This document shows, piece after piece, positions 44,028-52,270 of a stretch of 64,000 nt of DNA. The stretch lies in contig JAUIIL010000002.1 of the NCBI GenBank assembly GCA_030431635.1, forward strand, positions 248,001 to 312,000, in the 5' to 3' direction. The translations under genes and the position numbers were made by a program. The notes below the pieces were generated by a model, which searched no databases, had not been told where the DNA came from, and saw only the letters and a list, made by a program, of their open reading frames with translations. This stretch comes from Bacteriovoracia bacterium. GTDB taxonomy: Bacteria; Bdellovibrionota; Bacteriovoracia; Bacteriovoracales; Bacteriovoracaceae. The number at the start of each line of letters is the position of its first letter. Position 1 is the stretch's first letter.

Positions 44028-44657
44028 AAATTTAACTTCTGATAAATTTTTAATTTGATAGGGGATTTTCTTGACCATACACAAATGGCCACAAATCCCA
44101 TCAGGTAAAGGAATTTCACTAAAAAAATAATCACGACTTCTGTATTTGATGACTTCTTGATCAACTCTGAAGCTATCTAGGTTTTGCGTAAGTCCTATTC
44201 CTACACACTTTAGAAGAGCTTCTTTTTTGGTCCATAAATGGTAAAAATCTTTTTGGTTTTGAACACATTTTTTTTCTTCTTCATGAAAAAAGCGCTCAAG
44301 AAGTTTTTTCCAATCTTTTTTACGAGCAGTGTCTTCTATATCGACACCTACTTTAACGGTTGAAATAGCAATAACAACATAATCTCCTGAGTGAGAAAGA
44401 TTAAAAAAGATGTCTCCATCAACAATAGGTTTACCAAATTCATTAGTTCTAATAGGAACGTCTACTCCTTCTCTATTCATACTTTGCCCCAGAAGCATTC
44501 TTAAAAATCCTCGTCCCGCGATATATTCTAGACGTCTTTGCTCATGCCAAGGTTTAATAAGGGATTGCTCTTGGTTGTTAAGTTGGTGGTAGAGAGTTCT
44601 ATAGTGTTGCTCAATCAGTTTTTTTCTATCAATGAGGTAGAGGTTTAAAGAATCCAT
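44022..44657 (-). CDS. 4'-phosphopantetheinyl transferase (Sfp type)
   Basis: A 211-residue enzyme that moves the phosphopantetheine arm of coenzyme A to carrier proteins. The metal-binding GVDIED motif and the downstream LWTKKEALLKC motif are both intact, and FFHEEEK lies between them as expected. Sfp-type enzymes usually serve non-ribosomal peptide/polyketide or lysine-pathway carriers, and sometimes replace AcpS. No carrier-protein gene lies nearby, so its target is unknown. Confidence 0.92.
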   Translation of the reverse strand: MDSLNLYLIDRKKLIEQHYRTLYHQLNNQEQSLIKPWHEQRRLEYIAGRGFLRMLLGQSMNREGVDVPIRTNEFGKPIVDGDIFFNLSHSGDYVVIAISTVKVGVDIEDTARKKDWKKLLERFFHEEEKKCVQNQKDFYHLWTKKEALLKCVGIGLTQNLDSFRVDQEVIKYRSRDYFFSEIPLPDGICGHLCMVKKIPYQIKNLSEVKFL

Positions 44658-44690
44658 TTTTTAATTATAGTAATTTTTAAGAATAAAAAA

Positions 44691-44711
44691 AGGGCCGCTA
44701 CTTACGACCCT
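44691..44711. terminator. Bidirectional intrinsic terminator
   Basis: AGGGCCG (44691-44697) and CGACCCT (44705-44711) pair over seven bases (one G-U on the minus strand) with a seven-base loop. On the minus strand a T7 run follows directly, ending the coiled-coil membrane protein gene at 44741; the plus-strand tail TTCTTATTTT is weaker. Confidence 0.75.
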
Positions 44712-44740
44712 TTCTTATTTTCAGTATGAGATATAATGAG

Positions 44741-45766
44741 TTAACAACCAGCAATAAAAAGAACACCACTAATGACAGCGGCAGCTCCAGCTCCCCATCC
44801 AAGACGAGTGGCCCACTCATTTTTTGTTGGAATGTTTTCAATTTTATTTCTTTCCTGTGTATCGTAATAAGCGATATCAATCTCGTATTGAGCTTCTAAC
44901 TGAGCAATTTCAAAAGCTCTGTTTTCTTCACTACTATAGTAAGCCCTATCGTTTTGAAGATTCTCGATCTCTCCTTCAATTCTTGTAATATCGTTTGAAA
45001 GTTGTTCATACTCAGCTCTTAACTCTTCTTTTTCTTGAGGAGTCAAACTCTCGTCAAAGGCTAGTTGGTTCACAATTGTTTCTTGTCTGTCTCTTTTGAT
45101 TTCAACTTCAGAGTTAAGGTTGTTAATTTCATTTGTTAAAACCCTCACTCTATCTTCAACATATTGAATGTCATTTTCAAAAGTTCTTAAACGAGAAGCT
45201 CTCTTTCTATCATATCTTCTTTTTATCCCAGCTTCTGTCACACTTAAAGCGAGAGCAAGAGCACCCGAAACAATAGCAACTCCAAGCATAACTTTGGCAA
45301 CAGTCGTTGTTTTTTTACAGGCCTTGTAACTAAGGCCTGTTTGCTTAAAAGAGGCAGCAGAGTAACCAATAAGCATCCCAACTTCTCTTGGGTCTAGTTG
45401 AGAGTTCTCTGACTCTTTTGCTAACTCATACATTTGTTCTTTGTGCTCATTAAAAGCAATATAGTTATCAACAGGAATTTCTCCTGAATTAACTCTAATT
45501 TGAAGGGCCTGATCAATTTCAGATATCGTCGCATTCATTTCAAAAATGTTATTGGCGAGTCCTTGTGCAGCTTCATCAGATGAGATGAAACCGGAGTCCC
45601 CTAGGTCTTCGAACTCTCTCATTAGGTTTGCAAGTGCTAAAGATTTCTCATAGTTAGGTTTAAGAAGCTCTTCTGTTTCTTGAGTTGTTTTTGCCCAAAG
45701 AGCTGAGCTTTGAAAAACAAAACAAATGATAAGCATGAAACTAATTTTTCTTGATAATAATGTCAT
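44741..45766 (-). CDS. Exported coiled-coil membrane protein
   Basis: The 341-residue protein starts with a signal-peptide-like segment ending SSALWA. A hydrophobic stretch lies at about 155-177 (VAKVMLGVAIVSGALALALSV), a long Glu/Arg/Gln-rich coiled coil at about 185-310 and a C-terminal hydrophobic end (GWGAGAAAVISGVLFIAGC). The two hydrophobic segments flank the coiled coil, so it may be a hairpin-like spacer anchored at both ends. No family recognised. It is transcribed divergently from the next secreted coiled-coil gene and followed by a good terminator. Confidence 0.7.
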   Translation of the reverse strand: MTLLSRKISFMLIICFVFQSSALWAKTTQETEELLKPNYEKSLALANLMREFEDLGDSGFISSDEAAQGLANNIFEMNATISEIDQALQIRVNSGEIPVDNYIAFNEHKEQMYELAKESENSQLDPREVGMLIGYSAASFKQTGLSYKACKKTTTVAKVMLGVAIVSGALALALSVTEAGIKRRYDRKRASRLRTFENDIQYVEDRVRVLTNEINNLNSEVEIKRDRQETIVNQLAFDESLTPQEKEELRAEYEQLSNDITRIEGEIENLQNDRAYYSSEENRAFEIAQLEAQYEIDIAYYDTQERNKIENIPTKNEWATRLGWGAGAAAVISGVLFIAGC

Positions 45767-45933
45767 GTAATGACTCCCCTGAAATGTTGTGTGGTCCCCT
45801 TAGGTCGACAAACCTGTGTCCTAGCTAGCATAAAAGCAGCGAAAAAAACATAAGATTTGAGAATTATTTACATTTGGAATTTTCCTCCAAAGTAGACTGT
45901 GCTATGTGTTATTGCTTCGATGAGGAATAAATA

Positions 45934-47277
45934 TTGAATAAGTACTTAATTTTGTTATTTTTGCTTATCCTTCCTATTTATGGGCAGGTGAGGAGCTCAG
46001 CTGAGAAGGTAATTGCTTTTCATTTATCTCAAGTGAGGCGTTCAAACTCTAACTCACACCGAAATCAATATGAAATTCTTAACGAAATAACCAGTGAGCT
46101 TTTTGAACGTGGTTTTCTTTGTCCAAAGAGAACAATGGTTTCTACTGATTGTTTCAGAGAAGATTTTCTTCGAAGTATGAGAAAAGCTCGTCGCAAAAAA
46201 ATGATTGATAAGGTAACGTTTCTCTCCTTGAAACAACTTGTGTTGAGGGCCACATTTGAAGGTATTCTTGTTATTCCTGAGATATCAAGAGTAAACGCTC
46301 TTCAAGATACTCTGGGGCCATTAAGTACATACTTAAAAAACAAAAATGAATTTGATAGCAAAAAAATAGATGCACAAAAACACGAAGAGATATTAAAGAG
46401 ATTAAACAAACTTTACAAAAGAAAAAAAGCTCTTCTTGGAAAACTTTCTGTCAGAGAATATATCTTATTAAGTTTTAATAGAGCTCAGATGAGCGAGCTT
46501 TTTTCGATAGTCAATAAAGCAATCAACGGATACCAAATAGGGTTATCAAATGCCTGTACTTTTTTTACTCAGGATTTTGATAGAAAAGCATTAAACTTAA
46601 AACTCAAAGAAAAAGAAAAACTTCTTGATATCAAGCTGAATCTCTTTGAACTTGACCCAGCTCTAAGGGAAAAACTCAAAGAGGAGATTTATCAACTCAG
46701 AGATGAAATTAAAGCAATTAGAGAAGACATTCAAAATTCGGACTTAATAGGACAACTTGAATCACTGAAAGCTGAAAAGATGAAACTGAAGTTTGATTAT
46801 ATAGAAACGAGACTGCCAAAATATCAAAAAGAAATTGAACTTTTGAGTCTAGAGCAAAAAGTTTTAGAAGAGAGGATTGAAAGTGAAACATACTCCTTTG
46901 AAATGGATCCTGTGTCTTGTTACAGATTGATTGTCAATAAACTGGAGCAGGATCTCTCTTTGTTGCCAGTTAATAAACCCGAGACTTTTTTCAATAAACA
47001 AGTCAGTTTGGGAGATGCTGTGCTCGCTTTTTATCTCTATGGAAGCATTGACCCAGAAGGAATTGAGGGTATTATCAACCTTGAAGAGTTTCAAGAAAAC
47101 CACCAAGGTTTTCTCAAAAATGCTCAAGGAATCGTCTTAAGCTTATCTCGTATTTTCTTAGTAAGTAACCCGGCAACATCACCTTACGCCATTTTAGGGT
47201 TTATTCTTTATGACTCTTTAAAACAGAAAAGGAGGTATGAAAATGAAGAAAGTCGTCGTTCTCATTTGGTTCATTAG
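45934..47277 (+). CDS. Exported coiled-coil protein
   Basis: A 447-residue protein with a signal peptide (NKYLILLFLLILPIYG) and long charged helices, especially about 220-330, which read as coiled coil. Two short hydrophobic stretches occur near the C-terminus, around 340-360 and 405-430. No domain recognised. The start is TTG at 45934, with GAGGAA upstream. The last 35 bases overlap the metallopeptidase gene, whose ribosome site lies inside this gene, so the two products are likely made together and may work together. Confidence 0.7.
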   Translation: MNKYLILLFLLILPIYGQVRSSAEKVIAFHLSQVRRSNSNSHRNQYEILNEITSELFERGFLCPKRTMVSTDCFREDFLRSMRKARRKKMIDKVTFLSLKQLVLRATFEGILVIPEISRVNALQDTLGPLSTYLKNKNEFDSKKIDAQKHEEILKRLNKLYKRKKALLGKLSVREYILLSFNRAQMSELFSIVNKAINGYQIGLSNACTFFTQDFDRKALNLKLKEKEKLLDIKLNLFELDPALREKLKEEIYQLRDEIKAIREDIQNSDLIGQLESLKAEKMKLKFDYIETRLPKYQKEIELLSLEQKVLEERIESETYSFEMDPVSCYRLIVNKLEQDLSLLPVNKPETFFNKQVSLGDAVLAFYLYGSIDPEGIEGIINLEEFQENHQGFLKNAQGIVLSLSRIFLVSNPATSPYAILGFILYDSLKQKRRYENEESRRSHLVH

Positions 47278-48553
47278 CTCCTTTTCAACTTCGCTCGTCG
47301 CTCAGACGTTTTTTACAAAGGAATTTGATGTTAACTTTAGAGAGACAAAAAATTATAGTGAAAAAGGGCAGGTTGTTTATAAGAAGCCTAAAGCTTTGGT
47401 GAAGAGAAAAGTCATTCTTGAAAACTTGATTTCGGAAAATAGTTTTGATGGAGAGTATTTTAAAATAGTAGAGAGTGACTCAAATGATGCTATCTCATTT
47501 AATCATTCAGATAAGAAACTACTCTTTAAAGCAGCAACGACTTATTATTATTTGAGTAAAACAAGAGAGAGGTTTTTGGAAATTTTCCCTCATTTCGCTG
47601 GTGGAAAACAAAAAACAGTGGTGAGAATAGAAATGAGTAAAAGGTTTTCACCAAGAACTCATTTCGACGAGAGAACTCATATTTTTAATGACGCCAGAAC
47701 AGTTCCTGCTAGTTTATTTCAACAACAAAAAGAAATAGATCCTTGTCGTCTCTTCAAGCAAGAGGATTGCTCTATTCAAACTATTTTACCTTGGAATGAA
47801 GAGATTTGGTTTTATCGTCCCCGACTGGAAAAGGATGAATCAACATACGAACAAGTGGCCACTCAAATTAACTCAAGAGAAATGAAAAATATCCTTCTAG
47901 GGAATTTTATTTATGCAGATCTCTCACAAGCTTTGTATGAAATTTCTAATGGAGGAGTTGTTGATGATTTATTTTTTGAGTATCACTTAGTTTCTTTGGG
48001 TCTCTCTCTTGGAGTTTCTGAAATTATTCCTCAAATACTGGAACTTTCTTCAAAAATATTTAAAAATCGAACCTATTTAGACACCGCCCTAATCCCCGAA
48101 GTGATTTCCCATGAGTATATGCATATTTTACTTAAGAATTTTCTTCCTTTAGATAACTCCAATCACATTAATGAAGGGTTCGCGAACTTTTTCACTTATA
48201 GGGTGAATCTTATTCCTTCCATTGGAAAAAAATCACGAAAATACCACAAAGGTCTTTTGTCCAAACAGCTTCACTCTAAAGAAAAGTATAGACTCTCTCT
48301 TGAAACCGTTCCCGATCTTGCTCATGGCAGTTTTGTTTTTTCCTTATTAGGGGATCTGCAAGAAGCTTTAGGAGAATATGCTGACGCTGTCTTTTTGAGC
48401 TCTTTGCGCTATTTAGATGGCGCCAGTTTCCTTAATAAAGGACTGGTCATGGCCATCAATAAAGGAATTGATGATGTATCCAAAGGAAGACCTGAGCTCA
48501 ACTTTTCACTAAAAAACAAATGTTTAGCTGTTTTCTTGAAGAGAGGTCTTTAG
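47243..48553 (+). CDS. Secreted gluzincin metallopeptidase
   Basis: A 436-residue protein with a signal peptide (MKKVVVLIWFISSFSTSLVA). The zinc site is HEYMH (His290, Glu291, His294), followed 17 residues later by Glu311 in NEGFANFF, the gluzincin pattern. The N-terminal 280 residues do not match a family I recognise, nor does the C-terminal part. ATG 47243 is preferred over 47237 because a perfect GGAGGT ends at 47236, giving six bases of spacing. It is translationally coupled to the coiled-coil gene before it. Likely a periplasmic or extracellular peptidase; substrate unknown. Confidence 0.82.
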   Translation: MKKVVVLIWFISSFSTSLVAQTFFTKEFDVNFRETKNYSEKGQVVYKKPKALVKRKVILENLISENSFDGEYFKIVESDSNDAISFNHSDKKLLFKAATTYYYLSKTRERFLEIFPHFAGGKQKTVVRIEMSKRFSPRTHFDERTHIFNDARTVPASLFQQQKEIDPCRLFKQEDCSIQTILPWNEEIWFYRPRLEKDESTYEQVATQINSREMKNILLGNFIYADLSQALYEISNGGVVDDLFFEYHLVSLGLSLGVSEIIPQILELSSKIFKNRTYLDTALIPEVISHEYMHILLKNFLPLDNSNHINEGFANFFTYRVNLIPSIGKKSRKYHKGLLSKQLHSKEKYRLSLETVPDLAHGSFVFSLLGDLQEALGEYADAVFLSSLRYLDGASFLNKGLVMAINKGIDDVSKGRPELNFSLKNKCLAVFLKRGL

Positions 48554-48577
48554 TTTTCCTCTTCTTGCGTTATTTCT

Positions 48578-48606
48578 TTGAACTTCTCTGACCTCTATGC
48601 TACATT
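48578..48606 (+). promoter_or_regulatory. Putative promoter of the ribosomal protein operon
   Basis: TTGAAC (48578-48583), 17 bases, TACATT (48601-48606). Both hexamers match consensus at four of six. A start near 48613 would give a leader of about 78 bases before the fused rpsF-rpsR gene. Confidence 0.4.
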
Positions 48607-48643
48607 CTGCGGACATTTAGATTATCGAAATCACGTTAAACTC

Positions 48644-48668
48644 GCTCCTAGCGAAAGAGACTAGGGGC
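48644..48668 (+). promoter_or_regulatory. Leader hairpin upstream of rpsF-rpsR
   Basis: GCTCCTAG (48644-48651) and CTAGGGGC (48661-48668) form an eight-base stem, one pair being G-U, around a nine-base loop, 22 bases before the start codon and its AGGAGG site. rpsF leaders in several bacteria carry an RNA motif bound by S6:S18 for autoregulation; I cannot show that this hairpin is that motif. Confidence 0.4.
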
Positions 48669-48690
48669 TTAATATAACCCAGGAGGTAAT

Positions 48691-49299
48691 ATGATTTACG
48701 AGACAGCAGTCGTCGTGCGTGCTGAGGCGGGAGAGGAAGAACTCGCCAAAATCAAAGCAAGTGTTAAAGATGTCATTTCATCATCAAAAGCCGAGGTCAT
48801 TATTGAAGATGACTGGGGTGTAAAGTCTTTTGCTCAACCAACAGAGAAAGGCGTTCAAAAAGGTCGCTATGTATACTTTATGTATAAAGCGGAAACTGGA
48901 GAACTAAACTCAGAGTTAGAGCGAAGATACAGAATCTCTGAAGACGTCATTAAGTTTATTGTTCTTAAGCTTGGAAGAGATGAAGAGCTTAAAAAAATCC
49001 AAGAAAACTACAGAAATCCAAACAGCAAATCTGCTGATGAAGGAAAAAGTCGTTTGGATTTAGAGAAAGAGAAAAAACTTTTTGCTAAAAGAAAGTCTTG
49101 TTGGTTTTCGGCCAAAAAAGTTGAACCTGATTGGAAAGATCCAAGCACATACAGCTGGCTTGTAAACGAGTTTGGAAAAATTTCTCCAGCAAGAATTACT
49201 GGATTAAGGCCTAAGTATCAACGTTCTGCTACAACTGCTGTAAAGAGAGCGAGAGCGATGGGGCTTATCAGTTATATGTCGGGCAGAACAATAAGATAG
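48691..49299 (+). CDS. rpsF-rpsR: Fused ribosomal proteins bS6-bS18
   Basis: One uninterrupted 202-codon frame encodes both proteins. Residues 1-97 match bS6 (IYETAVVVR, EDDWGVKSFAQP, KGRYVYFMYKA, RRYRISEDVIKFIVLKL). Residues 98-130 are a charged linker. Residues 131-202 match bS18 (FAKRKSCWFSAKKV, GKISPARITGLRPKYQR, AVKRARAMGLISYM). bS6 and bS18 are neighbours on the 30S platform and are normally separate proteins from one operon. No second rpsR lies before rplI. The ATG has a full AGGAGG site and no internal stop, frameshift or obvious second start occurs at the junction. The DUF2232, rplI and dnaB genes follow in the usual order. Confidence 0.93.
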   Translation: MIYETAVVVRAEAGEEELAKIKASVKDVISSSKAEVIIEDDWGVKSFAQPTEKGVQKGRYVYFMYKAETGELNSELERRYRISEDVIKFIVLKLGRDEELKKIQENYRNPNSKSADEGKSRLDLEKEKKLFAKRKSCWFSAKKVEPDWKDPSTYSWLVNEFGKISPARITGLRPKYQRSATTAVKRARAMGLISYMSGRTIR

Positions 49300-49309
49300 G
49301 TTTGGAGTA

Positions 49310-50296
49310 ATGGATAAAAAAGAGAACTCTAAACAATTTCAAGCCCCTTCTGGAAGACTTGTTCTTCTTGGTCTTTCTTCTTTGATTTTAAGTATGAGCT
49401 TTATTATGGCAGTCTTTGCTCCATTTCCATTGTCTCTTGCTTCAGTCATCTATGGAAGATTTGTTGGTTATTTACTTGGAGTTGCTTGTTTAGGAGTTAT
49501 TCTCTTTATTTCCTTAACTATTTTTAAACAGACAACAATGTTTTTTTTCTACGGAGTAGCTTTTCTTCTTTCAATTTTTATTACAGAAATTGTTTTAAGA
49601 GGAATGACTCCAATGAAAGGGATTGTTCGCTTTGGGGTTGGTTTTTTCGTTTTTCTTATTTTAGGTGGAGGGATTATTGTTCAATCTTCTAATTTAAGTT
49701 TGAAAGAAATGGTGATTGCTGAAGTGAAAAAAAGCACTACAGAGCTGAATAAGCAGAAAGAGGAAATTTTAAACCAAAACGATAGTGATGAAGCTGTCAG
49801 GATTTTGAATCTTTTGTCTCAACCAGAAGAGTTAGCGCAAGAGATCATTAAAACACTTCCAAGCTACTTCTTTATCAGCATCTTTTTTGTTTTGTGGGCA
49901 AATTTATACCTTGTCCTAAAATCAAGGAGAATGCTTTTTATTACTCGTCGTTATAAGTTTAATGAAGAAAACCTTTTGCGTTTTAAGATGCCTGAACAGG
50001 CCATTTGGTTTTTGGTTTTAGGTCTTTTCCTCTCAATGTGGGGAAGTGAGCTATTTCAAACTGAGTGGGCCAGTGACATTGGTCTAACCGTTGTAAAGTG
50101 TTTAGGGCTTTTTTATTTTTTTCAAGGGTTTGGAATCTATATCCAGTTTTTGGATCATATTAGATTAACAGGACTCTTAAGAACATTTCTTGTTATGTTT
50201 ACTGTTCTTATTGCACCTTGGCTATTGGCCCTAGGTGGTGTTTTTGATATGTGGATTGATTTTAAAAAGTTTTTTTCGAAAAATAAAAATGATTAA
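49310..50296 (+). CDS. DUF2232-like membrane protein
   Basis: A 328-residue inner-membrane protein with about eight hydrophobic segments: five in the first 130 residues, and three after a charged region (about 140-180), near 185-200, 225-245 and 285-310. DUF2232 (YybS-like) proteins are commonly encoded between rpsR and rplI, which is exactly its position here. Function unknown. It starts ten bases after the fused ribosomal gene and ends 11 bases before rplI. Confidence 0.8.
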   Translation: MDKKENSKQFQAPSGRLVLLGLSSLILSMSFIMAVFAPFPLSLASVIYGRFVGYLLGVACLGVILFISLTIFKQTTMFFFYGVAFLLSIFITEIVLRGMTPMKGIVRFGVGFFVFLILGGGIIVQSSNLSLKEMVIAEVKKSTTELNKQKEEILNQNDSDEAVRILNLLSQPEELAQEIIKTLPSYFFISIFFVLWANLYLVLKSRRMLFITRRYKFNEENLLRFKMPEQAIWFLVLGLFLSMWGSELFQTEWASDIGLTVVKCLGLFYFFQGFGIYIQFLDHIRLTGLLRTFLVMFTVLIAPWLLALGGVFDMWIDFKKFFSKNKND

Positions 50297-50307
50297 AGGA
50301 GTTTGAT

Positions 50308-50874
50308 ATGAAAGTCATATTGACTGAATCTGTAAAATCTTTAGGAAGTGTTGGCGAAGTTGTTAACGTTTCTGAAGGCTATGCAAGGAATTTTTTGATT
50401 CCTAGAAATTATGCGATACTAGCTGATGCTGGTAACAAAAAAATCTTAGAAAACCATGAAAAGAAACTGGCAAAGAAAGTCCTGGCTGCCAAAGATGAAG
50501 CCAAAGCTATCAAAGCCAAAATAGATGGTTTAACTTTAGAATTCTCTAAAAGAGTTGCTGGAACGGGGAAAATTTTTGGAACTGTTTCTCCAAGTGACTT
50601 GGCCAAAGAATTGGAGAAAAGAGAAGTCTCTGTTGAAAGAAGAATGATCGTTATTCCGACGCCTATTAAAACATTAGGAACTTTTAATGTTTCAGTGAAA
50701 TTGTTTGAAGGAATTGAGTCTAGTTTCAAAGTAAAAGTTGAACTTGATCAAGACCAAGCTGAAGAGATGAAAAAAGCTCAGGCGAAAGCTGAAGCTAGAA
50801 AAAAAGCCGCTCCTAAAGAGGAAGAGGCAGCTCAAGAGAGCGTTGAAGAAAGTGTAGAAGAGACAGAAGCTTAA
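50308..50874 (+). CDS. rplI: 50S ribosomal protein bL9
   Basis: bL9 binds 23S rRNA near the L1 stalk. The N-terminal domain is unmistakable (MKVILTESVKSLGSVGEVV, then GYARNFLIPRNYA), followed by the long connecting helix and a C-terminal domain (about 75-150). A 35-residue Ala/Glu-rich acidic tail (about 150-188) makes it longer than the usual 150 residues. AAAGGAG precedes the ATG. Confidence 0.96.
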   Translation: MKVILTESVKSLGSVGEVVNVSEGYARNFLIPRNYAILADAGNKKILENHEKKLAKKVLAAKDEAKAIKAKIDGLTLEFSKRVAGTGKIFGTVSPSDLAKELEKREVSVERRMIVIPTPIKTLGTFNVSVKLFEGIESSFKVKVELDQDQAEEMKKAQAKAEARKKAAPKEEEAAQESVEESVEETEA

Positions 50875-50881
50875 TTTAAAT

Positions 50882-50921
50882 TTTAAGAGGACAGTGTTTT
50901 TTATAATGCTGTCCTCTTAAA
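50882..50921. terminator. Thirteen-base-pair hairpin between rplI and dnaB
   Basis: TTTAAGAGGACAG (50882-50894) pairs perfectly with CTGTCCTCTTAAA (50909-50921) around a 14-base loop that contains T6 and TATAAT (50902-50907). It may terminate or attenuate the ribosomal protein message, and the loop could serve as a -10 for dnaB. Confidence 0.6.
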
Positions 50922-50935
50922 TTATTAGGGAGTCT

Positions 50936-52270
50936 ATGAATAACGAATTACCTCATGATTTATTGGCCGAAAAATCTCTTTTAGGATGTCTTCTCATTGA
51001 TAGCGGCTCTTATGATGAAATTAATGATCTTAATTTAATAAAAGATGATTTTTACCATCCTCAATATGGGGTTATTTTTGATACGGTAAGAAGTTTACAC
51101 ATTAATAACGAACCAATCGATATGGTTACAGTTTGCTCTAAACTCAATGATATGGGCAAACTAGATATGATTGGAGGACAGTCTGCTATCCTTAATATGA
51201 TAGAGGATCAAGCTTCTTCAGCCAACGTTTATCATTACGCTAAGAATATTAAAGATAAATCCCTACTTAGAGAAATTGTTAGAACGGCTACTAGAGTTAT
51301 TGAAAGTGGAACAAATTTCAAAGGGAATCTAGATGACTTCATTAATGAAGTTGAGTCAGGTTTTTTTAAGCTAACCAGTCAAACAAAAAACGAAGGTCTT
51401 AAAGATCTAAAAAATATTTTAAAATTAAATTTAAAAGAACTAGAAAATACACAACGTAATAAAGGTGAGATATCTGGTCTACCGACGGGCTTTAAAGAGA
51501 TTGATAAAAGGCTTTTAGGACTTCAACCTGGTCAGCTTATTGTCCTTGCAGCTAGACCAGCAATGGGGAAGACTGCCTTGGCCTTAAACTTGGCCATCAA
51601 TTCAGCGAAGCACTCAGGCTTACCGGTTGCTATATTTTCTCTGGAGATGTTGGCCCCAGAACTGAGTATGAGAATTCTTGCCAGTGAAGCAGCTGTAGAT
51701 TCGATGAGACTTAGAACTAAAAATTATCTTGATAGTGATCTAAGAAATATTGCCACAGCTGTGCAGTCATTATCCAATTTACCTCTTTTTATTAACGATG
51801 CAGCAGATATAACTCTTATTGATATTAGAAGCCAATGCCGAAAAATCAAAATAGAACAAGGTCTAGGGTTAGTTGTTATCGATTACCTTCAATTAATGCA
51901 ATCTCACTCAAAAAATCCGTCAAGAGAGCAGCAAATTTCTGAAATTTCTAGAGGGCTCAAGAATTTGGCCAAAGAATTAGAGTGTCCAGTAATTGCTCTT
52001 TCTCAGCTTAACCGTGCCGTTGAAGCGAGAACAGAAAAAAGACCTATGGTTTCAGATTTAAGAGAATCTGGTTCAATTGAGCAAGATGCGGATATCGTTA
52101 TGCTTCTTTATAGAGATGAAGTTTATAATAAAGAAACCAAAGATAAGGGTATTGCTGAAGTTATTGTCGGAAAAAATAGGGCAGGGGAAACAGGAACGGC
52201 CAAGCTTGCTTGGATTGGTTCTCAAACAAAATTCGCTAATTTGGCTTTTGAGGCCCATCCTGAAAATTAA
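50936..52270 (+). CDS. dnaB: Replicative DNA helicase DnaB
   Basis: Hexameric helicase at the replication fork. N-terminal domain about 1-110; RecA-like motor about 175-440 with GLPTGFKEID, Walker A ARPAMGKTA, FSLEM, Walker B LVVIDYLQLM, SQLNRAVE and DLRESGSIEQDAD. The 444-residue length is normal and no intein is present. Placement directly after rplI is common in bacteria. Confidence 0.97.
   Translation: MNNELPHDLLAEKSLLGCLLIDSGSYDEINDLNLIKDDFYHPQYGVIFDTVRSLHINNEPIDMVTVCSKLNDMGKLDMIGGQSAILNMIEDQASSANVYHYAKNIKDKSLLREIVRTATRVIESGTNFKGNLDDFINEVESGFFKLTSQTKNEGLKDLKNILKLNLKELENTQRNKGEISGLPTGFKEIDKRLLGLQPGQLIVLAARPAMGKTALALNLAINSAKHSGLPVAIFSLEMLAPELSMRILASEAAVDSMRLRTKNYLDSDLRNIATAVQSLSNLPLFINDAADITLIDIRSQCRKIKIEQGLGLVVIDYLQLMQSHSKNPSREQQISEISRGLKNLAKELECPVIALSQLNRAVEARTEKRPMVSDLRESGSIEQDADIVMLLYRDEVYNKETKDKGIAEVIVGKNRAGETGTAKLAWIGSQTKFANLAFEAHPEN

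Noticed and set aside
45884-45902. TTTGGA/TCCAAA repeat between divergent secreted protein genes
   Set aside because: Six-base arms are expected by chance in AT-rich intergenic DNA and nothing else supports a site.
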